A stretch of 64,000 bases of DNA from Musicola paradisiaca NCPPB 2511. GTDB lineage: Bacteria; Pseudomonadota; Gammaproteobacteria; Enterobacterales; Enterobacteriaceae. Position numbers and translations under genes: made by a program. A model generated the notes under the pieces. It saw only the letters and a list, made by a program, of their open reading frames with translations. It had not been told where the DNA came from and ran no database searches. This document shows, piece by piece, positions 1 through 10,040 of the stretch. The stretch lies in assembly GCF_000400505.1 (NCBI RefSeq), contig NZ_CM001857.1:54220-118219 (forward strand). Direction: 5' to 3'. Positions within the stretch are counted from its first letter, which is position 1; every line of letters begins with the position of its first letter.

Positions 1-1
1 A

Positions 2-259
2 TGCTACGAGCCGCAACCCGCCGGCGCGGCGCTGGCGTTGAAGAGCGGGCGTATTGCGGTGGATGAACAGGGCCGCACCTCGCTGCCCGGCGTCTGGGCG
101 GGCGGCGACTGCTGCGCCGACGGGCTGGATTTGACCGTGGATGCGGTGCGTCAGGGCAAGCTGGCCGCCAAATCCATCGAGTTGGCGTTGAAAGTCACCG
201 GTCTGGTGGCGGCTAACGATACCTCTTCACTGACTCGTCAGGAGCGTTCCCATGGCTGA
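2..259 (+). CDS. preT: NAD(P)-dependent dihydropyrimidine dehydrogenase subunit PreT, C-terminal end
   Basis: Only the last 85 codons are present; the reading frame is open from the first base, so the 5' part lies outside the window. The visible piece carries the GVWAGGDC element that closes the FAD-binding site in glutamate-synthase-small-chain-like flavoproteins, followed by the helix that caps the flavin. PreT passes electrons from NAD(P)H to PreA for the reduction of uracil and thymine. Its stop codon overlaps the start of preA by 8 bases, the usual arrangement of the two subunit genes, and this supports the name more than the short fragment does. Confidence 0.85.
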   Translation, partial: CYEPQPAGAALALKSGRIAVDEQGRTSLPGVWAGGDCCADGLDLTVDAVRQGKLAAKSIELALKVTGLVAANDTSSLTRQERSHG

Positions 260-1565
260 TTTGAGCACCGAATTTCTGGGTATTAAGAGCCCTAACCCGT
301 TCTGGCTGGCGTCCGCGCCGCCGACGGACAAGGAATACAACGTGGTGCGGGCGTTTGAAGCGGGCTGGGGCGGCGTGGTTTGGAAAACGCTGGGGCTGGA
401 TCCGCATGTGGTCAACGTCAGCGGCCCGCGCTACAGCACGCTTCTGGGCGCCGATCGCCGGGTATTGGGGCTCAATAACATCGAGCTGATTACCGACCGG
501 CCGCTGCACGTCAATCTGGAAGAAATCGCCCGGGTTAAACGCAACTGGCCGGATCGCGCCATGATTGTGTCGATCATGGTGCCCTGCGAGGAAGAAGCGT
601 GGAAAGCCATTCTGCCGCTGGTGGAAGAGACCGGCGCCGACGGCATTGAGCTGAACTTCGGCTGTCCGCACGGTATGAGCGAGCGCGGCATGGGGGCGGC
701 GGTGGGGCAGGTGCCGGAATACATCGAAAGAGTGACCCGCTGGTGCAAGCAGTATTGCAGCCTGCCGGTGATCGTCAAGCTGACGCCGAACATCACCGAC
801 ATCCGTTATCCGGCGCGGGCGGCGAAACGCGGCGGCGCGGACGCGGTATCGCTGATCAACACCATCAACTCGGTGATGGGGGTTGACCTTGACCAGATGC
901 TGATGACGCCGCACACCGGCGGCAAAGGCTCCCACGGCGGTTACTGCGGCCCGGCGGTGAAACCGATCGCGCTCAATATGGTGTCGGAAATCGCCCGCGA
1001 CCCGGACACGTTCGGCCTGCCGATTTCCGGTATCGGCGGCATTTCCACCTGGCGCGACGCGGCGGAGTTCATCGCGCTGGGTTGCGGCACGGTACAGGTG
1101 TGCACCGCGGTGATGGTGCAGGGTTTCCCGATTGTGCGCGACATGATTAGCGGGCTGTCCAACTTTATGGACGAACGCGGCTACCGCTCCATCGAAGCGT
1201 TTCGCGGCCGTGCGGTCAGTAGCGTCACCGACTGGCGTTACCTCAATCTGAACCATATCGACAAGGCGGTGATCGACCAGTCGCTGTGTATCAAGTGCGG
1301 GCGTTGCCATTTGGCCTGCGAAGACACCTCCCATCAGGCGATCACCCGTCAGAAAAACGGTGAGCGTCATTTTGAAGTGAAAGAAGAGGATTGCGTCGGC
1401 TGCAACCTGTGCGTCTCCATCTGCCCGGTGGAAAACTGCATCTCAATGCGCAGCCTGCAACCCGGCGAGGTGGATCTGCGTACCGGCAAGACGGTGAGCG
1501 CCGACTACGCCAATTGGACTACCCACCCGAATAACCCGATGGCAACCACGGCAGGCGTGGCCTGA
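252..1565 (+). CDS. preA: NAD-dependent dihydropyrimidine dehydrogenase subunit PreA
   Basis: 437 residues, slightly longer than E. coli PreA. The first 300 residues form a dihydroorotate-dehydrogenase-like TIM barrel that binds FMN and the pyrimidine (LNFGCPHG, a phosphate-binding GIGGIS loop). The C-terminus has two [4Fe-4S] motifs, one starting at Cys346 (CIKCGRCHLAC) and one at Cys382 (CVGCNLCVSIC). With PreT it reduces uracil or thymine to the 5,6-dihydro form, the first step of reductive pyrimidine breakdown. Coupled to preT by an 8-base overlap and followed 38 bases later by the dihydropyrimidinase gene. The pathway context makes the catabolic direction likely, although E. coli PreTA is reversible. 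Confidence 0.95.
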   Translation: MADLSTEFLGIKSPNPFWLASAPPTDKEYNVVRAFEAGWGGVVWKTLGLDPHVVNVSGPRYSTLLGADRRVLGLNNIELITDRPLHVNLEEIARVKRNWPDRAMIVSIMVPCEEEAWKAILPLVEETGADGIELNFGCPHGMSERGMGAAVGQVPEYIERVTRWCKQYCSLPVIVKLTPNITDIRYPARAAKRGGADAVSLINTINSVMGVDLDQMLMTPHTGGKGSHGGYCGPAVKPIALNMVSEIARDPDTFGLPISGIGGISTWRDAAEFIALGCGTVQVCTAVMVQGFPIVRDMISGLSNFMDERGYRSIEAFRGRAVSSVTDWRYLNLNHIDKAVIDQSLCIKCGRCHLACEDTSHQAITRQKNGERHFEVKEEDCVGCNLCVSICPVENCISMRSLQPGEVDLRTGKTVSADYANWTTHPNNPMATTAGVA

Positions 1566-1597
1566 GCACCGCGTGTGGTCAGCACTCTGTGCAATGA

Positions 1598-3052
<1,455 letters not shown>

Positions 3053-3133
3053 CGCGAGAGGCCGTCTCCGTCCGGTTGCGGGCGGGGCCGCCATCGTTCA
3101 GACAGGGTTTGATTTCACGGTGAGGAAAGAGCA

Positions 3134-4420
3134 ATGACGAGCGATGTACTGACCGCCGCCCAGTGCGGCATCGATACGACCGACCTGCGGGTGGATGGCG
3201 ACCGGCTGTGGCAGTCGCTGATGGATTTGGCGGTTATCGGCGCCACGCCGAAGGGCGGTGTGTGCCGACTGACGTTGACCGATCTGGATCGGCAAGGGCG
3301 CGATTTGGTCGTGGGATGGGGCAACGCCGCCGGGCTATCGGTGGACGTCGATCAGATCGGCAATGTGTTTATGCGCCGTGCCGGGCGCAACAACGCGCTG
3401 CCGCCGATTGTCGCCGGCAGCCATATCGACACCCAGCCCACCGGCGGCAAGTTCGATGGTAATTTTGGCGTGTTGGCGGCGCTGGAGGTGATCCGTACCC
3501 TCAACGACAGCGGTATTGAAACCGAAGCGCCGGTGGAAATGGTGTTCTGGACCAATGAAGAAGGCTCGCGTTTTGTGCCGGTGATGATGGGTTCCGGGGT
3601 GTTCGCCGGGGTTTTCTCGCTGGAGCACGCTTACGCCGCGGTAGATATCGACGGCAAGACGGTAAAGGATGAACTGACGAAGATCGGTTATGCCGGGCCG
3701 CAAACGCCGGGCGATCGCCCGATCGGCGCCTATTTTGAAGCGCATATCGAGCAGGGGCCGATCCTGGAGGATGAAGACGTCACGATCGGCGTGGTGCAGG
3801 CGGTGCTGGGCATCCGCTGGTATGACTGCGTGGTGACGGGGCAGGAGTCGCACGCCGGCCCGACGCCGATGGCGCTGCGTAAGGATGCGTTGCAGGTGTC
3901 CACCCGCATCATGCAGGAAGTGGTGGCGATCGCCGGGCGCTTTGCACCGCATGGCCGCGGGACGGTGGGGATGGTGCAAGTGCATCCCAACAGCCGCAAT
4001 GTGGTGCCGGGCAGCGTGAAGTTCTCCGTCGATTTTCGCAATATCAACGATGCGCTGGTCGACGAGATGGACGCCGCGCTCAAAGCCTTTATCAGCCAAC
4101 TGGCGCAGGAAACCGGCCTCGGCATCGAACTGACCCAGGTGTCGCACTACCCGGCGGCGCCGTTCCATCCGGAGTGCAAAGATGCGGTACGCAATGCGGC
4201 GCAGCGGCTGGGGTATTCCCACCGGGATATCGTGTCCGGCGCGGGGCACGACGCGGTGTATATGAGCATGCTGGCGCCCACCGGTATGATTTTTATCCCC
4301 TGCAAGGACGGCATCAGCCACAACGAGATTGAGTATGCTGCGCCGGAACATGTGACGGCAGGCGCCAATGTGTTGTTGCATGCGATGCTGGAAAAAGCGG
4401 GCGTGGTGGGGCGGCGCTGA
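3134..4420 (+). CDS. N-carbamoyl-beta-alanine amidohydrolase (beta-ureidopropionase), M20 family
   Basis: 428 residues of the M20/ArgE-like Zn amidohydrolase family that includes allantoate amidohydrolase and N-carbamoyl-L-amino acid hydrolase. Metal-site motifs are GSHIDTQPTGGKFDGNFG near residues 97-114 and TNEEGSRF near 140; a later HIEQGP and a SGAGHDA segment are also typical. It would release CO2 and ammonia from N-carbamoyl-beta-alanine, the last step of reductive pyrimidine degradation (PydC role). Start ATG lies 7 bases after AGGAAAG. The 81-base gap after the dihydropyrimidinase holds no clear terminator, so it is probably part of the same operon. Allantoate hydrolase is the alternative, made less likely by the neighbours. 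Confidence 0.88.
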   Translation: MTSDVLTAAQCGIDTTDLRVDGDRLWQSLMDLAVIGATPKGGVCRLTLTDLDRQGRDLVVGWGNAAGLSVDVDQIGNVFMRRAGRNNALPPIVAGSHIDTQPTGGKFDGNFGVLAALEVIRTLNDSGIETEAPVEMVFWTNEEGSRFVPVMMGSGVFAGVFSLEHAYAAVDIDGKTVKDELTKIGYAGPQTPGDRPIGAYFEAHIEQGPILEDEDVTIGVVQAVLGIRWYDCVVTGQESHAGPTPMALRKDALQVSTRIMQEVVAIAGRFAPHGRGTVGMVQVHPNSRNVVPGSVKFSVDFRNINDALVDEMDAALKAFISQLAQETGLGIELTQVSHYPAAPFHPECKDAVRNAAQRLGYSHRDIVSGAGHDAVYMSMLAPTGMIFIPCKDGISHNEIEYAAPEHVTAGANVLLHAMLEKAGVVGRR

Positions 4421-4447
4421 GCCCGGCCCCCTCTGAATGTGGATCGT

Positions 4448-4494
4448 CAAAACCCACGACGCCGTTCCTGCCTGCCGGGGACGGCGTTGGTTTT
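4448..4494. terminator. Putative bidirectional terminator
   Basis: The arms ACGCCGT (4459-4465) and ACGGCGT (4481-4487) pair, and outer AAAACC/GGTTTT can extend the stem across a bulge, giving an A run on one side and a T run on the other. It sits between the pyrimidine operon and the convergent NIPSNAP gene. Confidence 0.6.
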
Positions 4495-4602
4495 AGTTGC
4501 CATGCTTAAACCGGTTGGCGCGGGTCATGACCCAGCCCGTCAGGTTATCTGTGCGCGGTTTGCTTGTGTCCAAACCGGCGGCGTCGATGAGCCGGTGCTT
4601 CG

Positions 4603-4920
4603 TTACTGTAACGGCGAGGCGGGCAGCGCGCCCAGCAGCGTCTCTTCCACCTTTTCAATCATTGCTATATCAAACCCGGCCATGTCGGCGCGAAACGCAT
4701 CGCTGGACATATAAGCGGCGCCCAGCGCCGGCACATCCGCATTTTCCGGATAGCTGACAAGTGCAATGACCTGACGTTCATGCGCCAGCGGTTGAAACAC
4801 GCCGTGCGTCTGGATGTGAAACGCTTTCAGGCTCGTGATATGGGCATACCAGATTTCCGCATACTGCGCGGCGGCTTCCGGTGTTTTCAGGGTGTAAGTT
4901 CGCAGTTGGAATACTCGCAT
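4603..4920 (-). CDS. NIPSNAP family protein
   Basis: 105 residues with the ferredoxin-like alpha/beta pattern of the NIPSNAP family: an FQLRTYTLK first strand, a central long helix, and a VIALVSYP strand followed by a second helix. No catalytic role is established for these small bacterial members, so none is proposed. Start ATG has a GGAGG ribosome site 8 bases upstream. It is convergent with the pyrimidine operon. A run of four 7-base repeats lies only 14 bases before the start codon, in the probable leader of the mRNA. Confidence 0.75.
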   Translation of the reverse strand: MRVFQLRTYTLKTPEAAAQYAEIWYAHITSLKAFHIQTHGVFQPLAHERQVIALVSYPENADVPALGAAYMSSDAFRADMAGFDIAMIEKVEETLLGALPASPLQ

Positions 4921-4933
4921 GGTCGTGCCTCCG

Positions 4934-4961
4934 TGATGGGTGATGGGTGATGGGTGATGGG
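4934..4961. repeat. Tandem repeat, 4 x TGATGGG
   Basis: Four exact head-to-tail copies of the heptamer TGATGGG immediately upstream of the NIPSNAP gene (reading CCCATCA on its coding strand). A 7-base unit is not a codon multiple and lies outside any gene, so copy-number change would alter only leader length. Confidence 0.85.
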
Positions 4962-5255
4962 ATCTGATTATTCAGGCGACAGGATGCGTCGATGAAGCGA
5001 TTTGAGCTCCCCGTCGACCATGGCGCTAAAAAAACGCACGTATTGCGACAGCAGGCTCCGGTTTTAGGCGGATGGTTTTCAATATGTATCGATAATGTCA
5101 ATGAAATGAGATGTTTTTGGGTGAAAGGTGATGTGCGTCGGGGTTTGCCGCCAGGCGGGCTTGCATATTATTTGATCTCACGCTGTTTGCCGGCAGGGTT
5201 GGCCGCCGGCAAGAAAACTCAAGGAACAACATCAGGTAACTGAAAGCGAGGTGTT
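4962..5255. other. Divergent intergenic region
   Basis: Together with the repeat this is about 335 bases between the minus-strand NIPSNAP gene and the plus-strand dehydrogenase. It must hold both promoters, but I cannot point to convincing -35/-10 boxes. A TTGCATATTATTTGATCTCA stretch (5160-5179) is A+T-rich and could be part of the dehydrogenase promoter. No small gene was supported. Confidence 0.4.
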
Positions 5256-6308
5256 ATGAAAGCGTTAAGATGGCACGGTCAGAAAGACATTCGTATCGAT
5301 GACGTTGCAGAAGCTCAGGCAGGGCCGGGACGGGTCAAAATCAAGGTGAAATGGTGCGGTATCTGCGGCACCGATCTGCACGAATACCTTGCCGGGCCGA
5401 TCTTTATCCCGGTCGAACACCCCCATCCGCTGACCGGTGAAAAAGCGCCCGTGACGCTGGGCCATGAGTTCTGCGGCGAAATCGTGGAAGTCGGCGCCGG
5501 TGTCAGCGATTATCACGTCGGGGATCGGGTGACGGTCGAGCCGATTCTGTTCGATCCCAACTCCAAAGCCAGCCGTCAGGGGCTTTACAATCTGTGCGAC
5601 AAAATGGGCTTTTACGGTCTGGCTGGGATGGGCGGCGGTTTTTCCGAGTATGCGTCGGTGCCGGCATCCATCATTCATCGTCTGCCCGATTCGGTGAGCT
5701 ATGAGCAAGGCGCGCTCACCGAGCCTGCGGCGGTTGCGGTACATGCGGTGCGGGAAAGCCGTTTCCAGATGGGCGACAAGGCCGCCGTGTTTGGCGCCGG
5801 GCCGATCGGATTGCTGGTTGTCGAAGCGCTTAAGGCTGCCGGCGCGCAGGAGATCTATGTCGTCGAGCTGTCGCCGCAGCGCCGGGAAAAGGCGGCCTCG
5901 TTGGGCGCCATCGTTATCGACCCTTCCGCGACGGATGCGGTACAGGAGATTGTGGCGCGTACCGACGGCGGCGTCGATGTGGCCTATGAAGTGACCGGCG
6001 TGGCGCCGGTATTGCAGCAGAGTATCGACTGCGTGCGTATTCAGGGCGAAACCATGATCGTCAGCGTGTGGGAAAAGGCTGCGCCGATTTACCCCAACCA
6101 GATACTGTTTAAAGAACGGCATGTGACGGGGATTATCGGTTATCGCAATGTGTTCCCGGCTACGCTGGCGCTGATGGAAAAAGGTTATTTCAAACCGAAA
6201 GACTTCGTGACGCGCCAGATCGCGCTCGACGATGTGATTGAGCAGGGGTTCAACACGTTGATTGCCGATAAGTCCCAGGTGAAGATTCTGGTCTCCCCCG
6301 AGAAGTGA
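5256..6308 (+). CDS. Zinc-dependent (R,R)-butanediol dehydrogenase-like alcohol dehydrogenase
   Basis: 350 residues of the medium-chain dehydrogenase family. Catalytic zinc ligands are visible in WCGICGTDLHEY (Cys near 37) and GHEFCGE (His/Glu near 70), and the NAD-binding Rossmann motif is GAGPIGLL near 183. The FIPVEHPHPLTGEKAPVTLGHE stretch resembles 2,3-butanediol dehydrogenases (BdhA type), which interconvert acetoin and 2,3-butanediol. The structural cysteine lobe is reduced (only the NLCDKMGF part), as is usual in this subgroup. GAGGT ribosome site before ATG. Monocistronic, with a terminator directly downstream. A related polyol dehydrogenase is possible; the substrate is an inference. 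Confidence 0.8.
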   Translation: MKALRWHGQKDIRIDDVAEAQAGPGRVKIKVKWCGICGTDLHEYLAGPIFIPVEHPHPLTGEKAPVTLGHEFCGEIVEVGAGVSDYHVGDRVTVEPILFDPNSKASRQGLYNLCDKMGFYGLAGMGGGFSEYASVPASIIHRLPDSVSYEQGALTEPAAVAVHAVRESRFQMGDKAAVFGAGPIGLLVVEALKAAGAQEIYVVELSPQRREKAASLGAIVIDPSATDAVQEIVARTDGGVDVAYEVTGVAPVLQQSIDCVRIQGETMIVSVWEKAAPIYPNQILFKERHVTGIIGYRNVFPATLALMEKGYFKPKDFVTRQIALDDVIEQGFNTLIADKSQVKILVSPEK

Positions 6309-6317
6309 GGTAGAGGC

Positions 6318-6342
6318 AGGCCGTCATGCGGCCTTGTTTTTT
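6318..6342 (+). terminator. Rho-independent terminator of the dehydrogenase gene
   Basis: Stem AGGCCG/CGGCCT with loop TCATG, followed by TGTTTTTT, 10 bases after the stop codon. Confidence 0.85.
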
Positions 6343-6351
6343 AGGTGTTGC

Positions 6352-6374
6352 CAGCCCCTCGTCATGAGGGGCTG
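6352..6374. repeat. Inverted repeat downstream of avtA
   Basis: Perfect 9-base arms CAGCCCCTC / GAGGGGCTG with a 5-base loop, between the convergent dehydrogenase and avtA genes. It may end avtA transcription, though no T run follows on the minus strand. Confidence 0.6.
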
Positions 6375-6419
6375 CGTTTATCCGGCGTTCGCCACTGGCT
6401 GGCTGCGTCGGTTGTGTCG

Positions 6420-7673
6420 TCAGCGTTTTTCCTGCCACGCTCGCTCGATTTCTTCCGCCAGAATGCCGACGCCCCGTTCGATTTTTTCCGGTTCCGGCAC
6501 ATAGTTCATGCGCAGGCACTGGTGGGCGTGATCCCATTCCTGCGCCAGGCCGGGGAAAAAGTAATGGCCGGGCACCATCAGTACGCCGCGTTTTTTCAGT
6601 CGCTGGTACAGCTCTTCGGTGGTGATCGGCAGGTCGCGCAGCCACAACCACAGGAAAATCGCGCCTTCGGGTTTATGGATCAGACAGCGTTCCGGCGACA
6701 GATAGCGGCGGATGATGGCGATAGTCTGTGCGACGCGCTGGCGGTAGAACGGGCGCACCACCTGTTCCGACAGGCGTAGCAGATCGCCGCGACGGATCAT
6801 CTCAAGGGCAATGGCCGGGCCGATAGAGCCGGGCGCCAGGCTGATGATGCCGTTCATGTTGCCGAGCGCTGCGATCACCGGTTCCGCGGCAATCACAATG
6901 CCGCAGCGTGAGCCGGGCAACCCCAGTTTGGACAGGCTCATGCACAGAATGATGTTGGGGTTCCACAACGGTGTGGCGTCGCTGAAGATAATACCGGGAA
7001 ACGGCACGCCGTAGGCGTTGTCGATCACCAGCGGGATCTGGTGCTGGCGCGCCAGCGCATCCAGATGCTGCACTTCGTCGTCGGTCAGCACGTTGCCGGT
7101 GGGATTGGTGGGACGCGAGACGCAGATCATGCCGATGTCATCGGTAATGTTCAGTTGTTCAAAATCAACGTGGTATTTGAATTGCCCTTCCGGCAGCAGT
7201 TCAATCTGCGGGCGCAGCGAGACGAACATGTCTTCATCCACCCCGGAATCGGCGTAACCGATATATTCCGGCGCCAGCGGGAACAACACCCGGCGCAGTT
7301 TGCCGTCATCGGTACGCCCGGCGAACAGGTTGCACAGATAGAAAAAAGCGCTCTGGCTGCCATTGGTCAGCGCGATGTTCTGCGGGCCGATATCCCACCC
7401 CTGCTGCTGATGCAGCATTTCCGCCAGCGCGGACAACAGCGCGTCTTTACCCTGTGGGCCGTCGTAATTGCACAGCGCTTCCGTTAATTTTCCTTCTGCC
7501 AGCAAATCGCCGCACAGCTGCTGAAAATACATATCCATCTCTGGAATATGGGCCGGGTTGCCGCCGCCCAGCATAATGGCGCCGGGTGTGCGCAGGCCGT
7601 CGTTCAGATCCGCCATCAGCTGGGTGATGCCGGAATGGCGGGTAAATTTGTTGCCGAAACGGGAGAAATTCAT
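6420..7673 (-). CDS. avtA: Valine-pyruvate aminotransferase AvtA
   Basis: 417 residues, the same length as E. coli AvtA and very similar as remembered. Fold-type I PLP aminotransferase: GGGNPAHIP near the N-terminus, PTNPTGN, DNAYG, and the PLP lysine at Lys249 in SLSKLGLPGSR. It transfers an amino group between valine or alanine and the corresponding 2-oxo acid in branched-chain amino acid and alanine synthesis in the cytoplasm. Alone on the minus strand, convergent with the dehydrogenase gene. In E. coli avtA also sits near the xyl genes, which agrees with the synteny of this window. Confidence 0.95.
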   Translation of the reverse strand: MNFSRFGNKFTRHSGITQLMADLNDGLRTPGAIMLGGGNPAHIPEMDMYFQQLCGDLLAEGKLTEALCNYDGPQGKDALLSALAEMLHQQQGWDIGPQNIALTNGSQSAFFYLCNLFAGRTDDGKLRRVLFPLAPEYIGYADSGVDEDMFVSLRPQIELLPEGQFKYHVDFEQLNITDDIGMICVSRPTNPTGNVLTDDEVQHLDALARQHQIPLVIDNAYGVPFPGIIFSDATPLWNPNIILCMSLSKLGLPGSRCGIVIAAEPVIAALGNMNGIISLAPGSIGPAIALEMIRRGDLLRLSEQVVRPFYRQRVAQTIAIIRRYLSPERCLIHKPEGAIFLWLWLRDLPITTEELYQRLKKRGVLMVPGHYFFPGLAQEWDHAHQCLRMNYVPEPEKIERGVGILAEEIERAWQEKR

Positions 7674-8068
7674 ATGTTGTGAGTCATCGTCGATCGCAGG
7701 TAAGGCGCAACCTTAGCGCGGGCCCGAATACGGCGCAATCGGAACCGCCGGGACGGTCGATTTTTTACGGCCGATGCCGAATGGCACGCTGGCGCAGCAT
7801 AAGCTGAAAGGTGTTCAGCTTACGCTGCGCGTTAACACCACCGCGGTCGCGCTGCGGCTGAAGTTCGTCAGCTTTATACCGATCGATTGCCCATTTTTGC
7901 TGATAAAACGTCAATATTTTCTATGTTTCCTGTGACTCAACCGGCAAATTCAGCATGAAAAATGCGCATTCCTGTTGCCTGGTGAGACGGGTCACATTCT
8001 CTCAGGCGTTGGATTCGTAGTCTCTGCCTTCGAAAGCTTAATCAATTCAGCTAAAGAGGACGCAAGGG
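7674..8068. other. 395-base divergent region between avtA and the DUF4432 gene
   Basis: Contains the promoters of two divergent genes, a strong palindrome at 7792-7830 (listed separately), and a short ACCG/CGGT hairpin followed by six Ts near 7746-7767 that looks like a terminator without any gene before it. No ORF here has a ribosome site and credible protein sequence. Confidence 0.5.
7792..7830. repeat. 17-bp-arm palindrome
   Basis: Left arm 7792-7808 and right arm 7814-7830 are reverse complements at 16 of 17 positions around a 5-base loop (AGGTG). On the minus strand the single difference becomes a G-U pair, so the RNA would fold without mismatch. No T run follows on either side. Confidence 0.8.
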
Positions 8069-9277
8069 ATGAAAAAAGCACTGGCAATGGGTATTTCTCT
8101 GGCTCTGGTTTCCTGGCAGCTTTCCGCACAAACCTTTGTGCTGACGGACGTGGAAAGCAGCACCGAGAAAGGCAACTGGCAAGTGACCAGCGACGCGCTA
8201 AAGATTAAGGATCAGCACTTCAGCATTGAGCAAAAGGTACTGCACGGCGGCCGTCAGGAAGGCAGCAAAGTGATTACCATCACCAGCCCGAACGGGTTGC
8301 AGATTGCGCTCAGCCCGAGCCGCGGCATGGATTTGCTGCATGTGACCGGCAAAAATATCCGGCTGGGCTGGGATTCGCCGGTGGATGAAGTGGTCAACCC
8401 CAATACCATCCGGCTGGAAAGCCGCAACGGCCTGGGTTGGCTGGAAGGCTTTAACGAAATGATGGTGCGTTGTGGTTACGAATGGACCGGGCACCCCGTC
8501 ACCAGCGACGGCATGATCTACACTTTGCACGGCCGCGCCGGGAATACGCCGGCGTCAAAAGTGATTGTCGATGTGAGCGACAAAGCGCCGCACACCATCA
8601 CGGTTCGCGGTTTACTCAAGGAAAATAGCTTCAAGAAATCCCATCTGGAAACCTGGACTGAACTGCGCTACGTGCCGGGCAGCGAATCTTTCACTATCCA
8701 TGATGTGTTGACCAACAAGGCCGACTACCCGCGTGATTACCAGATTATCTATCACAGCAACTTCGGCACGCCGGTTCTGGAAGCGGGCGCGCGTTTCATC
8801 GCGCCGGTGAAAGAGATCTCGCCGTTTAACGATTACGCCAAAGCGGGCCTGAAAGACTGGCAGACCTATCAAGGGCCGACCAAAGGCTTTGATGAGATGG
8901 TGTTTAACCTGACGCCGTATGCCGATAAAGACGGCAAGACGCTGGCGGCGTTGTTCAACCGGGCGGGAGACAAAGGCGTGTCGATCGCGTTTGATACCCA
9001 TCAGTTGCCGCTGCTGACGCTGTGGAAGAATACCGATACCCAGAAGCAGGGCTACGTTACCGGTATTGAACCCGGCACCAGTTACGCTTATCCGGTCACT
9101 ATTGAGCGCCAGCAGGGGCGGGTGAAGACGTTGCAACCGGGCCAGAGCACCACGTTTGAGCTGACCTACAGCCTGTTGAGCAGCCCGGCCGCCGTTCAGC
9201 AAGCCGAGCAGAAAGTGAAGGCGATTCAGGGCGATCGCGCTGTCACGCTGACTGAAAAACCGATCGCGGTGGAGTGA
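8069..9277 (+). CDS. Secreted DUF4432 / aldose-epimerase-fold protein
   Basis: 402 residues with a signal peptide (positive MKKALAMG start, hydrophobic core, likely cut after LSA near residue 20), so periplasmic. The remainder has the beta-sandwich pattern of DUF4432 (galactose-mutarotase-like) proteins: SPSRGMDLLHV, NGLGWLEGFNEMMVRCGYEW, LHGRAGNTPAS, and a late GIEPGTSYAYP. The conserved histidines and acidic residues suggest sugar binding or epimerisation, but no substrate is known to me. AGAGGA ribosome site precedes the ATG. Single gene, followed by A+T-rich DNA where a foreign-looking island begins. Confidence 0.75.
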   Translation: MKKALAMGISLALVSWQLSAQTFVLTDVESSTEKGNWQVTSDALKIKDQHFSIEQKVLHGGRQEGSKVITITSPNGLQIALSPSRGMDLLHVTGKNIRLGWDSPVDEVVNPNTIRLESRNGLGWLEGFNEMMVRCGYEWTGHPVTSDGMIYTLHGRAGNTPASKVIVDVSDKAPHTITVRGLLKENSFKKSHLETWTELRYVPGSESFTIHDVLTNKADYPRDYQIIYHSNFGTPVLEAGARFIAPVKEISPFNDYAKAGLKDWQTYQGPTKGFDEMVFNLTPYADKDGKTLAALFNRAGDKGVSIAFDTHQLPLLTLWKNTDTQKQGYVTGIEPGTSYAYPVTIERQQGRVKTLQPGQSTTFELTYSLLSSPAAVQQAEQKVKAIQGDRAVTLTEKPIAVE

Positions 9278-9504
9278 TTGGTCTTTCAACGGTTGCTAAA
9301 TAGCATTTAGGCTTTACAACTCAATATTGAAATAATTATGTTACCAATCTGGCTCAGATCTGTTGCTCGTTTACAGAGCTGGCGATAGACAATGAGCCAT
9401 TTTATTTAAACTATTCTTTTATGCTAATTCTTCATGGTTTTTATTTTTTAAAGATGAACTAGAGGCAGATAGTTTATATATAAATAAGCTGTGTTATTAT
9501 AAAT
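9278..9504. other. A+T-rich junction before the ATPase/RloB pair
   Basis: 227 bases with base composition like the island genes rather than the flanking genome. A small palindrome CTAAAT-AGC-ATTTAG at 9297-9311 may end the DUF4432 transcript. No duplicated attachment-site sequence shared with the other edge of the island (11265-11632) was seen by eye. Confidence 0.45.
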
Positions 9505-10029
9505 CTACAGTTTAATTGACTTGCTTTCTTTTCCCCGTAATGCATCTATAATGAATTTGATCTTTGCATTCTCACAATTACCCAACACTTCAATCGTAAA
9601 TAGTTCAGAATAACTGTCACGGTCAGTAGATGAGCCATTTAATAGTGGATGAAAAATTTCTTTACACGCTCTATTGGACTCAGCCTTTTCCCTGCCAATA
9701 ACTTCAAGTAGCAACCCTTCAAGGCAAGGATCTGAACCTATAAGGTTAATACCAGCACTCATGGCACGTTGGACATGCGATTTTGGCCACACAAGGTCAG
9801 TATCGAGCAGTACTATGACAAAATCATAACCATCACACTTTTTACATGATATTGCATGGGTAATTACATGTTCCGGCACTTTCCCTCCGGCCGTAACGAC
9901 GGTTATTTTAAATTTCCCATTAGAGAAAAGCGATTTCATATGAGAAAGGAAAGCCTTTTCAGCATGTCCTTCACCAACTAATAATAATGTTTTATTAATG
10001 GAGCGGAGTGTGCTTTTTTTCTTAGCCAT
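9505..10029 (-). CDS. RloB-like TOPRIM-type protein of a two-gene defence module
   Basis: 174 residues from ATG 10029, which has a GAAGG ribosome site; an upstream TTG at 10044 would add five residues. The pattern fits RloB-like (TOPRIM-related) nucleases: a first strand ending in the acidic element GEGHAEKAFL, then VIVLLDTDLV with two aspartates, then SDPCLEGLLLEVIG, which matches the SNPCFELWLL element remembered for RloB. These acidic motifs could bind Mg2+ for nucleic-acid cleavage. It directly follows the AAA ATPase gene (11-base gap). Such pairs resemble OLD/Gabija/PARIS-like anti-phage systems in logic. Function is inferred; no phage data exist here. Confidence 0.65.
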   Translation of the reverse strand: MAKKKSTLRSINKTLLLVGEGHAEKAFLSHMKSLFSNGKFKITVVTAGGKVPEHVITHAISCKKCDGYDFVIVLLDTDLVWPKSHVQRAMSAGINLIGSDPCLEGLLLEVIGREKAESNRACKEIFHPLLNGSSTDRDSYSELFTIEVLGNCENAKIKFIIDALRGKESKSIKL

Positions 10030-10040
10030 TATTCTAACCT

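Noticed and set aside
213..1370. Minus-strand open frame of 385 codons over preA
   Set aside because: Shadow of preA; biased, low-complexity translation and no ribosome site.
3335..4450. Minus-strand open frame of 371 codons
   Set aside because: Shadow of the M20 amidohydrolase gene.
4934..4961. CRISPR-like repeat
   Set aside because: Seven-base units with no spacers and no cas genes.
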